From: Bacteroidetes bacterium UBA1952
Lineage (GTDB): Bacteria > Bacteroidota > Bacteroidia > Chitinophagales > Chitinophagaceae
Reading direction: 5' to 3'
Assembly: GCA_002336725.1 (NCBI GenBank)
Contig: DDEO01000172.1
Location: forward strand, 1 to 23,568
Length of the DNA stretch: 23,568 bases
The notes beneath the pieces were generated by a model. It ran no database searches. It worked only from the letters and a program-made list of their open reading frames with translations, and was not told the DNA's origin. The position numbers were made by a program, and so were the translations under genes. Shown piece after piece: positions 16,101 to 22,510 of the stretch; the first letter of the stretch is position 1, and every line of letters begins with the position of its first letter.

Positions 16101-17202
16101 GACCGCCGATGCCGCGAAAGGCGATAGCCTTCAGCACGCTATGATGCCCTCGGATAAAGACCTGAACGGCCCCAATAACATACCGCTGGCCTCTCTGGCA
16201 AGTGTGGATGTGGTATTTACTGCGGATAAGAGCAAATGGACGCGCTGCGTGGTGATAGAAACCAACCCAAGCACCGATTTCAGTGAAGGCGGGGTCGCCA
16301 AGTTCAGACTGCGCGCTCATAAAGGCTGGGATAAGAACGACATCAGCCCCGATGGTTCGCCTTTCTACCGCGACACAGACGGTATGTCTTGGTTCCCCGG
16401 TTATGCTATCAATCAGGAAACCGGTGAACGCCTGAACATTTTCTTTGGCGAAGATTCCTATATGCGCGGCGATAATGGCGGCGATATGCTCTGGAACCCG
16501 ACCAATAACTTCTTTTCCACGGGCGCTCCTATTTTTGGCGGTCGCCACTTCGTATGGGTAACCGGTACGCGCTATGATAGCTGCAAGACTATCTACTCGC
16601 TGCTGTCCAACCCCATCCGTAACAACATAGTGGCTGCTTACAAGATGCCTATGTGGGCCGGTATGCCGATGGCCAGCAAGCTGCTGCCGCTGAAGGATGG
16701 CCTCATCCCGACAACCACCCGCCTGCGCTTCCGCGTAGCCAAGCCTTATGCACAGTTTGTGCCGACTGGCGTGGATACACTCCGTCCTAACAACGGCTTC
16801 CCGCTCTATACCTTCAGCACGAAGGGCATGGGTGCCCGCGCACTGGGCGATGCCGGAAACAACTCCGACAAGCAAGCCCTGCTCGACCGCATCTCTGTAG
16901 TGCCTAACCCCTACTACGCTTATGCGCAGCATTACGAGCAAAACCGCCTCGACACCCGCGTGCGCATCACCAACCTGCCGCGCCGTGCAGAAGTAAGCGT
17001 GTACAGCATAGACGGCTCTATGGTGCGCCGCCTGACGAAAGACAACCCGGATGAAGCCTATCTCGACTGGGATCTGCGCAACGCAAAAGGGCTGCCGGTA
17101 GCAAGCGGTATGTATCTCGTACACGTGAAGGCAGAAGGCATCGGAGAAACCATCGTTCGCTTCTTCGGCGCTATGCGCCCCCTCGATATCAGAAACTATT
17201 AA
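13159..17202 (+). CDS. Giant secreted T9SS-type surface protein
   Basis: A 1347-residue protein with a signal peptide (about 1-29, ending SEARA). A calcium-type acidic loop DVDKDGKYD starts at 220 and leads into LKGDYPNINGDQYIW. GDRRFIHSAGPF starts at 462 and introduces a conserved block continuing to LADDAIQDLFDNDFKLIQGP. A Tyr-rich TYYYVTIAYSYNNF strand lies mid-protein. The C-terminus from VVPNP (1247) has the look of a T9SS type-A sorting domain (VYSIDGSMVRRL, GLPVASGMYLVHVKA), but runs past the usual end with an extra FFGAMRPLDIRNY tail. Such large proteins recur in Bacteroidota and relatives as 'T9SS C-terminal target domain' proteins without known function. It would be exported by Sec, then across the outer membrane by T9SS. 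It sits 23 bp after the receptor gene, implying co-transcription. Confidence 0.85.
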   Translation: MKIQFRFPTRLLALSTVTLLGAVAQSEARAPEGVLNEQAKKVLLKSAAGCTMPTARIDLDINNIRAQIMTAGNMWYDPGTSEARYEVPKGSRKNSLYAGALWVGGFDTQRNLKVTAQTYASAGSNDYFTGPLDQNNNVDVLTCNLWDRFWKVNASDIARFRELARQYAGDPQGLEDAISGAEFDVIKEWPAKGSVTAKGTNDQLITYLATTTRDYAPFVDVDKDGKYDYLKGDYPNINGDQYIWRIYNDMGGIKTQTGTAGIGLEIQAAAFAYSTKDYLNDASFYNYRLINRGNLTLDSCFTSTWTDADLGYAYDDYIGSDTARGLGILYNAKSIDGNGAPNHYGNQVPMVGVDFFIGPKKFYKDPVTGLDTFYKMKMTNFTYFTQGTGTPAEISDPRKGLEFYNYMSGTNRFGQPFTNDFKGACGQPTKGYSTGPLSTTVWTGDPSVRPSWSECCTANPPGDRRFIHSAGPFKLTGGGVTNDITIGACWVADVGGCPNTNFGRIKLADDAIQDLFDNDFKLIQGPEAPRVTKRELDRRVILYLSNDSNSNNFQEKFGYDLSESRYRVSTAKTRKFGNGDSLYKFEGYRVFQLKNSNVNPADIFGEDGRVNQTVAAEVLQMDIKNGVTSLVNHTPDNEIVGVPAFRSVKKVTGADQGIRHSVVITQDAFAVGDDKRLVNYKTYYYVTIAYSYNNFRNFDPNNLEGTQDITYLESVKGQGQTPIEVVAAMPNPSNSDMGTVLNSDYGSGVKITRVEGKGNGGNVLQMTTASEDSIMIAGVDRVVRPQYIEDAGPVTVKVVDPVMLKEADWELSITGYVPRGVTSDNVDSVLQFGIKDSTGTWKLTMRDGSTPVTIYSERNINVLNEQILSQYGMSVDITQVAAPGYVNDATNGYLTSDVTFEDPAKAWLTGVSDGGVEGADYRNWIRSGAYKGEGGNYADNEATRDWMRDKGAGESFDPGKVYEKMLANNTQTLGTWAPYMLTADAAKGDSLQHAMMPSDKDLNGPNNIPLASLASVDVVFTADKSKWTRCVVIETNPSTDFSEGGVAKFRLRAHKGWDKNDISPDGSPFYRDTDGMSWFPGYAINQETGERLNIFFGEDSYMRGDNGGDMLWNPTNNFFSTGAPIFGGRHFVWVTGTRYDSCKTIYSLLSNPIRNNIVAAYKMPMWAGMPMASKLLPLKDGLIPTTTRLRFRVAKPYAQFVPTGVDTLRPNNGFPLYTFSTKGMGARALGDAGNNSDKQALLDRISVVPNPYYAYAQHYEQNRLDTRVRITNLPRRAEVSVYSIDGSMVRRLTKDNPDEAYLDWDLRNAKGLPVASGMYLVHVKAEGIGETIVRFFGAMRPLDIRNY

Positions 17203-17211
17203 TCCACCCCT

Positions 17212-17252
17212 TTTCCGGAAAAGCAGCAGCAAGAATGCTGCTTTTCCGGAAA
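17212..17252 (+). other. Strong hairpin between cargo and PorV-like genes
   Basis: TTTCCGGAAAAGCAGCA (17212-17228) pairs perfectly over 17 bp with 17236-17252 around a 7-nt loop GCAAGAA. The downstream sequence TCCTTTCC is not a clean T-tract, so it may be a partial terminator, an mRNA 3'-end protector for the cargo transcript, or a processing site rather than a full stop. Both arms carry the TTTCCGGAAA word. Confidence 0.7.
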
Positions 17253-17275
17253 TCCTTTCCTCTGATAAGACGACA

Positions 17276-18361
17276 ATGAAATTTTTTAATTCTACACGCC
17301 TGATGGCGCTCTGCGCACTGAGTACGCTGGCTCTCACGGCGCAGGCTGGCAACAAGGACCGCACCGGAGCCGGGGGCGCTTCCGAATTGCTGGTGAACCC
17401 GTGGGGACGCAGCACCGGCGTTTTTGGTCAGGATGCAGCACACGTCAGCGGCATTGAAGCGATGCGCGTCAATATTGCAGGCATGGCCGCAGGCGGGCGC
17501 ACCGAAATTGGCGGTTCTTACAACCGTTTCTTCAGCTCTGCTGATATTACAGCCGTAAACGCAGGCTTTGCTCAAAAACTGGGCAACGCGGGCGTACTGG
17601 GCGTAAACCTGTTCTCCATGAACTATGGCGAGATACCCATTAAAACGATTGATAACCCGGACGGTGGCGTGGGCACTTACCGGCCTTCTTTCCTGAATAT
17701 CAGCGTCGGATTCGCTAAAGAATTCCGGGATGGTATCCGGGCAGGGGTTTCGGCTACTGTCATCAATCAGCAGGTCTCCAGCGTTGGCGCTACCGGCGTG
17801 TGCTTCGATGCCGGCCTGCAATACAGCACCGGCAAGCGCGACAACTTCCACTTTGGTGTGGCGCTGCGCAACGTGGGCACCAATATGAAATTTTCCGGCG
17901 AAGGCTTTACCTACAACGCCGAAGCAGAAGGCAACGATATGTTTACCAAAACGGTTGCCACGCCTACAGAAGGCTTCCAACTGCCTACGTATCTGCAGCT
18001 TTCGACTTCCTACGATTTCTATCTGGATGAGAAACGCTACACCGGCGACAGCACCGATATGCCCAAGCACCGCCTGACACCGATGGTGGCCTTCACGTCC
18101 AATTCATTCCTGAACGATTATATCGGCGGCGGTATCGAGTATGCTTTCCGCGAAACCTTTATGCTTCGTGGTGGCTATCGCCATGAAAAGGGTATCCTCG
18201 ACAACAGCTTCTACACAGGCTGGAGCGCCGGCGCAAGTATCGGCACGCCCCTCGGTAGCGGCCCCCGTTCGCCCAAGCTGATGGTGGATTACTCCTTCCG
18301 TCCCACACAGCGGCCCGCCAATGGCGTACACGCTGTCTCGCTGCGCTTTATGCTGCGATAG
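17276..18361 (+). CDS. PorV/PorQ-family outer membrane beta-barrel protein
   Basis: A 361-residue protein with signal peptide 1-24 (LTAQAG). GASELLVNPWGRSTGVFGQDAAHVSGIEAMRVNIAGMA is the family's characteristic start, with the VSG(I/V)EA...N.AG pattern near 57-70. The rest alternates short polar turns with amphipathic strands and ends in a barrel-type strand (VSLRFMLR). PorV is known as the T9SS component that receives cargo C-terminal domains at the SprA translocon and shuttles them to the attachment complex; PorQ is related. Being next to a T9SS-type cargo suggests a dedicated carrier, which is inference. It could instead be a general PorV paralogue. It lies 73 bp after the cargo gene, with a hairpin in the gap and two terminator-like hairpins after its stop. 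Confidence 0.87.
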   Translation: MKFFNSTRLMALCALSTLALTAQAGNKDRTGAGGASELLVNPWGRSTGVFGQDAAHVSGIEAMRVNIAGMAAGGRTEIGGSYNRFFSSADITAVNAGFAQKLGNAGVLGVNLFSMNYGEIPIKTIDNPDGGVGTYRPSFLNISVGFAKEFRDGIRAGVSATVINQQVSSVGATGVCFDAGLQYSTGKRDNFHFGVALRNVGTNMKFSGEGFTYNAEAEGNDMFTKTVATPTEGFQLPTYLQLSTSYDFYLDEKRYTGDSTDMPKHRLTPMVAFTSNSFLNDYIGGGIEYAFRETFMLRGGYRHEKGILDNSFYTGWSAGASIGTPLGSGPRSPKLMVDYSFRPTQRPANGVHAVSLRFMLR

Positions 18362-18366
18362 AAAAA

Positions 18367-18395
18367 CAGGACGTTCCTTTGCGGAACTTTTCCTG
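18367..18395 (+). terminator. Weak imperfect hairpin after the PorV-like gene
   Basis: CAGGA-C-GTTCC (18367-18377) faces GGAAC-TTT-TCCTG (18383-18395) around TTTGC, with a small internal bulge. It lies 5 bp after the stop codon; no T-run follows, so it probably works, if at all, together with the stronger hairpin downstream. Confidence 0.45.
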
Positions 18396-18414
18396 ACGAG
18401 CACACACTTTTGTG

Positions 18415-18455
18415 GAGCAACGCTTCTATATCCTATGGAAGCGTTGTTCTTTTTT
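18415..18455 (+). terminator. Intrinsic terminator of the receptor/cargo/PorV block
   Basis: CAACGCTTC (18418-18426) pairs with GAAGCGTTG (18438-18446). The stem extends inward through ATA/TAT with one G-T pair to a 3-nt loop, and outward by three more pairs. A run of six T residues (18450-18455) follows. It separates the PorV-like gene from greA. Confidence 0.9.
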
Positions 18456-18485
18456 ATTTACCCAAACCCAAACCTACATTAAACG

Positions 18486-18959
18486 ATGAGCACTGTCAAT
18501 TATGTGTCTAAAGAGACTCTGGAGCAAATGAAAGAAGAACTGAACAGACTGCGCACCACGGGCCGGGCAGAAATTGCCCACGCCATTGCTGAGGCTCGTG
18601 AAAAAGGAGACCTGAAGGAAAATGCCGAATATGATGCCGCCAAGGAAGCACAAGGACTGCACGAAGCGCGCATTGCGCAACTGGAAGCCGTGGTAGCCAC
18701 CGCCCGCGTTCTCGATGCCAAAGATGTGGATACCAGCAAAGTATCCGTCCTGAGCAAGGTGAAGCTGACCAATATGAAAACCAAAAAGACCGTAGAGTAT
18801 CAATTGGTTTCTGAAAAAGAAGCCGATCTGAAACTGGGTAAAATCTCGGTCAGCAGCCCCATCGGCAAAGGTCTTTTGGGCAAAGCACCCGGCGAAATTG
18901 CCGAAATTCAGGCACCTGCCGGATTGATTCAACTTCGGGTAGAGAGCATCAGCATTTGA
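18486..18959 (+). CDS. greA: Transcription elongation factor GreA
   Basis: GreA enters the RNA polymerase secondary channel and stimulates cleavage of backtracked transcripts. The 157 residues match the family. The N-terminal coiled coil carries the acidic tip in GDLKENAEYDAAKE (41-54), with Asp42 and Glu45 equivalent to the metal-coordinating pair of E. coli GreA. The C-terminal FKBP-like domain contains VSEKEAD and SPIGKGLLGKAPGE. The ATG is 30 bp after the T-run of the preceding terminator, with an A-rich TTAAACG leader and no Shine-Dalgarno. The HIT gene follows on the same strand after a repeat-filled gap of 148 bp. Confidence 0.96.
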   Translation: MSTVNYVSKETLEQMKEELNRLRTTGRAEIAHAIAEAREKGDLKENAEYDAAKEAQGLHEARIAQLEAVVATARVLDAKDVDTSKVSVLSKVKLTNMKTKKTVEYQLVSEKEADLKLGKISVSSPIGKGLLGKAPGEIAEIQAPAGLIQLRVESISI

Positions 18960-18960
18960 T

Positions 18961-18998
18961 ATGTTTCATGTTTCATGTTTGATATTTGATGTTTCATG
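18961..18998. repeat. Heptamer tandem repeat ATGTTTS
   Basis: Starting one base after the greA stop, five contiguous 7-bp units read ATGTTTC, ATGTTTC, ATGTTTG, ATATTTG, ATGTTTC, then ATG. Units differ by at most two bases. Confidence 0.85.
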
Positions 18999-19008
18999 CC
19001 TTGCACCT

Positions 19009-19099
19009 CATCAACAAACAATCAGCCTCATCAACTCCCATCAACTCCCATCAACAACAATTAACCCTCATCAACCTTCATCAACTCCTAACTCCTAAC
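19009..19099. repeat. 10-bp phased CATCAAC repeat
   Basis: CATCAAC starts at 19009, 19029, 19039, 19049, 19069 and 19079. All distances are multiples of ten, with degraded copies in the two gaps (near 19019 and 19059). The fullest unit is CATCAACTCC; the array ends in CTAACTCCTAACC. It lies just upstream of the GTG start of the HIT gene, so it overlaps its leader. Confidence 0.85.
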
Positions 19100-19107
19100 C
19101 CGTCGTC

Positions 19108-19506
19108 GTGGCTTCTATCTTCTCCCGCATCGTAGCCGGTGAAATTCCGGCGTATAAAATCGCTGAAAACGAACAGTTTCTGGCTTTCCTCGATATTCAT
19201 CCGCAGGTTCCCGGCCACACGCTGGTCATTCCTAAAAAAGAGATTGACAGTCTCTGGGATCTCGACGACGAACTGCTTCAAAACATCCTGCTTTTTGCCC
19301 GACCCATCGCTAAAGCACTGGAAAAAACCTTCGACTGTGCGCGTTGTGGAATGTCGGTCGTTGGGCTGGATGTGCCACACGCCCACGTGCATTTACTGCC
19401 CATCCGCAGCGCAAAGGAGATGCACCTGACCGGCGGAAGCACCGATGCCAAAGCCCTGCCGCTCGAAGACGTGCAGCAGCGCATCCTGGATGCCCTAAAG
19501 GCCTGA
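19108..19506 (+). CDS. HIT-family nucleotide hydrolase/transferase
   Basis: HIT proteins act on purine nucleoside phosphoramidates or dinucleotides through a histidine triad. The 132 residues begin SIFSRIVAGEIPAYKIAE, the standard Hint-like N-terminus, then FLDIHPQVPGHTLVIPKKE (28-45), and end in the active-site motif HAHVHLLP (91-98). The start is GTG at 19108, fixed by the conserved N-terminus. Tandem repeats fill the space between greA and this gene, and a nested-hairpin terminator follows its stop. It is most like the Hint/HinT branch; the physiological substrate is not evident. Confidence 0.94.
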   Translation: MASIFSRIVAGEIPAYKIAENEQFLAFLDIHPQVPGHTLVIPKKEIDSLWDLDDELLQNILLFARPIAKALEKTFDCARCGMSVVGLDVPHAHVHLLPIRSAKEMHLTGGSTDAKALPLEDVQQRILDALKA

Positions 19507-19532
19507 AAAACGGGTTGATTTCCGGAAATTAT

Positions 19533-19576
19533 AAAAACGCCTTTCTGCCGGATTACGCCGGTGGAAAGGCGTTTTT
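19533..19576. terminator. Bidirectional nested-hairpin terminator between convergent genes
   Basis: AAAAACGCCTTTC (19533-19545) pairs perfectly with GAAAGGCGTTTTT (19564-19576); inside the loop CCGG (19548-19551) can pair with CCGG (19558-19561). T-runs exist on both strands, so it can end the HIT transcript rightward and the SAM-hydrolase/ABM transcript leftward. Confidence 0.85.
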
Positions 19577-19793
19577 GTTGCGGAACGAGGCGCCCCATCT
19601 CTCATCACTCCAACGTGAATCCCGGATTCTATCGGTCGGTCGGTTTGCCTGCTACCTGGTTTTTGGATGCAATTGCCCGTAGGTTTCGCAGCATACGCGT
19701 AGATAGCCGCCAATTTTCTCACTATAAGCGTCTGTGAAAATATGCGCCGGAAATCTGCGTTTATCTGGAGGAAAAGTCTCCACGCGCGTCATT

Positions 19794-20078
19794 CTAAACC
19801 GGCATCCCGCTGAAGGCTTGCGCCTTTTCGGCAAACATACTTTTGGTAATCGCCCAGGTTTCCCTGAAAAATTCCGAATACCGGTAGCGGTCGAGATGCG
19901 CCTCGCTTTCCCACTCGCTCAGCGTGTAATACACGTCCGTCTCCTTGGTATTGCGCAGCAAAATGGTTTTGAAACAGCCATCAAAGGCTTCGATGAGCGG
20001 CTGCCGTTCCCGGAAAAAGGCTTCAAAACGCCCGGTTTCTTCGGGCCGGAAATGCAGCCGCACGACGCGGTAGATCAT
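19794..20078 (-). CDS. ABM-fold (YgiN-like) monooxygenase-domain protein
   Basis: The 94-residue protein has the alpha+beta ferredoxin-like pattern of the antibiotic biosynthesis monooxygenase family: MIYRVVRLHFRPEETGRFEAF at the start, a central FDGCFKTILLRNTKETDVYYTLSEWES, and FFRETWAITKSMFAEKAQAF at the end. Such small dimers include quinol and heme-degrading monooxygenases, but many are uncharacterised, and I see no residue that fixes the substrate. Its ATG overlaps the stop of the upstream SAM hydroxide adenosyltransferase (ATGA on the minus strand), so the two are translationally coupled. Confidence 0.82.
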   Translation of the reverse strand: MIYRVVRLHFRPEETGRFEAFFRERQPLIEAFDGCFKTILLRNTKETDVYYTLSEWESEAHLDRYRYSEFFRETWAITKSMFAEKAQAFSGMPV

Positions 20079-20863
20079 GAGAAAAAGATTTTGATGTGCC
20101 GATACAGCAGATGATCCTGATTATAAAGACGCATCCCGAGCAACTGCGAAGCGTTGGCGTTGCGCATTGCTATCTCCAGATAGCCGGCCTGATTGAAACG
20201 ACACATTTTGTCGTTCACGCCCACTTCATAATAGTTATCCCGGATTTCAGAGATTTCCTCCGTTCCCCGAAAACCAATACGGAAGGAGCGCCCGTTGGCA
20301 ATCGCCTCAAACTGCTGCCGCGTAATGTCGAGTACCACATTCCCAAAGTGATCTACATAAATCACCGAGCAATCTACCGAAGGAACCGGCAGCGCGGGAT
20401 GCCCCGAAACCATTCTGGTGAGCGCCTTCACCGGCTCCTGTACCGGCGTTTCGCCTTCAAAAATCCTATGGCAGATGCTTGCCGCCTTGTGTATCCACTG
20501 CTGAAAACGAACCGGATGCTCCGGCGCATAACACACCCGGCAATCGGTCAGTTCTTCCTTAAAAGCCATCGGCAGCAGCCCGTTATCCGGAAACAAAAAA
20601 TGGTAGCCTTCCCGCAGCGTATGAAGCAGCCGGGGCGCACCATTGGCAAATAAATCAAAGAGAATCAGATGAACCGTGCCGCGCGGGAAATGGCGATAAG
20701 ACCGCTCAATCACATAAGCCGCCGCCGGATAGTAATCGGTGCGCAGCGCGTGCGTAAGATCCACCAGCGGCACGCCGGGCGCATACTGCATCAACACGCC
20801 CTTCACCATCCCCACAGAGGGATCTTGGTAGCCGAGGTCGGTAGAAAGGGTGATGCAGGCCAT
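20075..20863 (-). CDS. S-adenosyl-L-methionine hydroxide adenosyltransferase (DUF62 family)
   Basis: This family uses SAM and activated water to give adenosine and methionine; relatives are the SAM-dependent fluorinase and chlorinase. The 262-residue protein starts with TLSTDLGYQDPSVGMVKGVL (5-24), the family's N-terminal strand with the ribose-binding Asp9. The middle holds FLFPDNGLL. The C-terminal domain begins at VDHFGNVVLDI, equivalent to the family's (V/I)D.FGN..TN. No halide-type substitution can be judged by eye. The first gene of a two-gene leftward unit, it overlaps the ABM gene by four bases. Confidence 0.9.
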   Translation of the reverse strand: MACITLSTDLGYQDPSVGMVKGVLMQYAPGVPLVDLTHALRTDYYPAAAYVIERSYRHFPRGTVHLILFDLFANGAPRLLHTLREGYHFLFPDNGLLPMAFKEELTDCRVCYAPEHPVRFQQWIHKAASICHRIFEGETPVQEPVKALTRMVSGHPALPVPSVDCSVIYVDHFGNVVLDITRQQFEAIANGRSFRIGFRGTEEISEIRDNYYEVGVNDKMCRFNQAGYLEIAMRNANASQLLGMRLYNQDHLLYRHIKIFFS

Positions 20864-20963
20864 CTGAAAAACACAAGGTCAGGATGCGACGGCTGCAAAA
20901 ATAGGCGCAATAAAAGCGGGCTGATACCCTTAAAACGCATAATTTTCCGGAAAACAGAAACGT

Positions 20964-20995
20964 TTTGTGCCCACCGGGCGAACCGTTTAGCTTTG
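20964..20995 (+). promoter_or_regulatory. Bacteroidota promoter of the beta-helix lipoprotein gene
   Basis: A -33 TTTG (20964-20967) and a -7 TAGCTTTG (20988-20995) are separated by 20 nt, a perfect match to TTTG-N19-21-TAnnTTTG. Transcription should start near 21002, leaving about 28 nt before the ATG at 21030. It excludes the in-frame alternative start at 21000. Confidence 0.85.
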
Positions 20996-21029
20996 CCCTT
21001 TGGCTTTTTTCGGAGATTCCTGTAAAATT

Positions 21030-22475
21030 ATGACCCACTTTTTGCGCCCTCGTTGTTTTTCGCTGCTGCTGTTGTTGCTCCTCGCCGGGTTGTGGTCGTG
21101 CCGGAAAGAACCGCTTTCCGCTACCGGCGGCGCACTGCGTTTTTCCACCGATACGCTCACCTTCGACACCGTTTTTACGGAAGTTGGCTCCTTCACGCTC
21201 GGCTTTAAGATTTATAACCGCGAAAATGCAGCGGTTACGCTTTCCTCGGTGCGTATGGGCGGCGGCGCGGCTTCTCCCTTTCGCATCAACGTAAACGGCG
21301 TGCCCGGTCCGGAAGTGAAAGCGGTGGAAATTGCGGGCAACGACAGCATTTATGTATATGCCACCGTGCGCATCAACCCCGATACCGCCGACGCGCCGTT
21401 TATCATAACCGACAGCCTTGTGGCAACGCTCGATGGCCGGCAATATGGCATTCCGTTTATCGCCTACGGCCAAAATGCGCATTACATCAATGGCCAACTG
21501 CTTGAAACCCAGACTTGGGGCGCTGCCGATAAAAAGCCCTATGTGATAGTCCATAGTGCGCTGGTGAAGGAAAACGCCACGCTCACCATTGCCCCCGGAA
21601 CGCGCGTCTATATGCACGCCGACTCGCGGCTGATTGTGCAGGGGCGGCTGCTGGCCGAAGGCACCCGGCAAGACAGTATTATTTTTCAGGGAGATCGCCT
21701 CGACCGCGCTTATTTCGGCAACCGGGGCTATCCGGGCGAGTGGGGCGGCCTCTATTTCGACTCCCGCAGCAATGGCAGTCGCCTGCGCCACGTCATCCTG
21801 CAAAATGGCGGCAACTCGGCGCTTGGGGCCTTGCCGGCGTTGATTCAGGTGAACCCCGACTCGGTGCAGAACGGCACGCCGCAACTGTATCTCGACAAGG
21901 TGATTCTGCGCAACAGCATCGGCTATGGCATCCTCAGTTTTGGGGGCAGTATTTCCGGAAATAACACCCTGATTTACAACTGCGGGGCCAACGCGCTGGC
22001 ATTGCTCGAAGGTGGAAAATATGCATTCAACAACTGTACTTTCCACCTTCAGGGTACTTATGCGCTGCGCCATATAGACCAGCCGGCAGTGGTGGTGCTC
22101 AACTATTTTGAATTTGCCCAAAAGCAATTCCGCGACCGCGATCTCAACGCCGATTTCCGGAATTGCATCCTGTGGGGAACGCTCGATAACGAGGTTTTTT
22201 TGAATAAAAGAACGGTTACGGCCTATAATGTTTCCTTGCAAAACTGCCTTTTGAAGGCCAAAGACCCGGCGGTTTATGCCGATGCTGCCCAAAGCAACCT
22301 GCTGCTCAACGCCGATCCGCAGTTCCGGAATGCCGAAAAAGAAGATTTTCACCCCCAAAGTACTTCGCCCGTCAAAGATGCCGGCTTGCCGCTGACGGCC
22401 CCCGACCTGCAAACCGACCTCGACGAAACGGCGCGTGGCGGGCAATGGGATTTGGGTTGTTATCGGGTGAATTAA
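21030..22475 (+). CDS. Right-handed beta-helix lipoprotein
   Basis: A 481-residue lipoprotein: N-terminal Arg residues, a leucine-rich core and lipobox LWSC with Cys24. Residues about 40-145 form a beta-rich domain (FDTVFTEVGSFTLGFKIYN) like the Ig-like or choice-of-anchor modules in such proteins. From about residue 165 the sequence turns into short repeated strands with Asn ladders (LVKENATLTIAPGTRVYM, GGLYFDSRSNGSRLRHVIL, LDKVILRNSIGYGIL, NTLIYNCGANALALLEGG), typical of a right-handed parallel beta-helix; the end reads DAGLPLTAPDLQTDLDETARGG, common at the C-terminus of pectate-lyase-like surface proteins. No catalytic residues can be assigned. Location is probably outer membrane or surface. 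It has its own promoter and is followed by the channel gene after 35 bp. Confidence 0.85.
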   Translation: MTHFLRPRCFSLLLLLLLAGLWSCRKEPLSATGGALRFSTDTLTFDTVFTEVGSFTLGFKIYNRENAAVTLSSVRMGGGAASPFRINVNGVPGPEVKAVEIAGNDSIYVYATVRINPDTADAPFIITDSLVATLDGRQYGIPFIAYGQNAHYINGQLLETQTWGAADKKPYVIVHSALVKENATLTIAPGTRVYMHADSRLIVQGRLLAEGTRQDSIIFQGDRLDRAYFGNRGYPGEWGGLYFDSRSNGSRLRHVILQNGGNSALGALPALIQVNPDSVQNGTPQLYLDKVILRNSIGYGILSFGGSISGNNTLIYNCGANALALLEGGKYAFNNCTFHLQGTYALRHIDQPAVVVLNYFEFAQKQFRDRDLNADFRNCILWGTLDNEVFLNKRTVTAYNVSLQNCLLKAKDPAVYADAAQSNLLLNADPQFRNAEKEDFHPQSTSPVKDAGLPLTAPDLQTDLDETARGGQWDLGCYRVN

Positions 22476-22510
22476 AAAAAACAGGCGGTTGTATTATATA
22501 AGTGTCGATT

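Noticed and set aside
9272..18361. Standard SusCD polysaccharide utilisation locus
   Set aside because: The receptor is SusC-like in domain order, but there is no SusD lipoprotein, glycoside hydrolase or regulator nearby.
19009..19099. CRISPR or iteron-type origin
   Set aside because: Units are 10 bp without unique spacers, and no replication initiator or DnaA-box context is visible.
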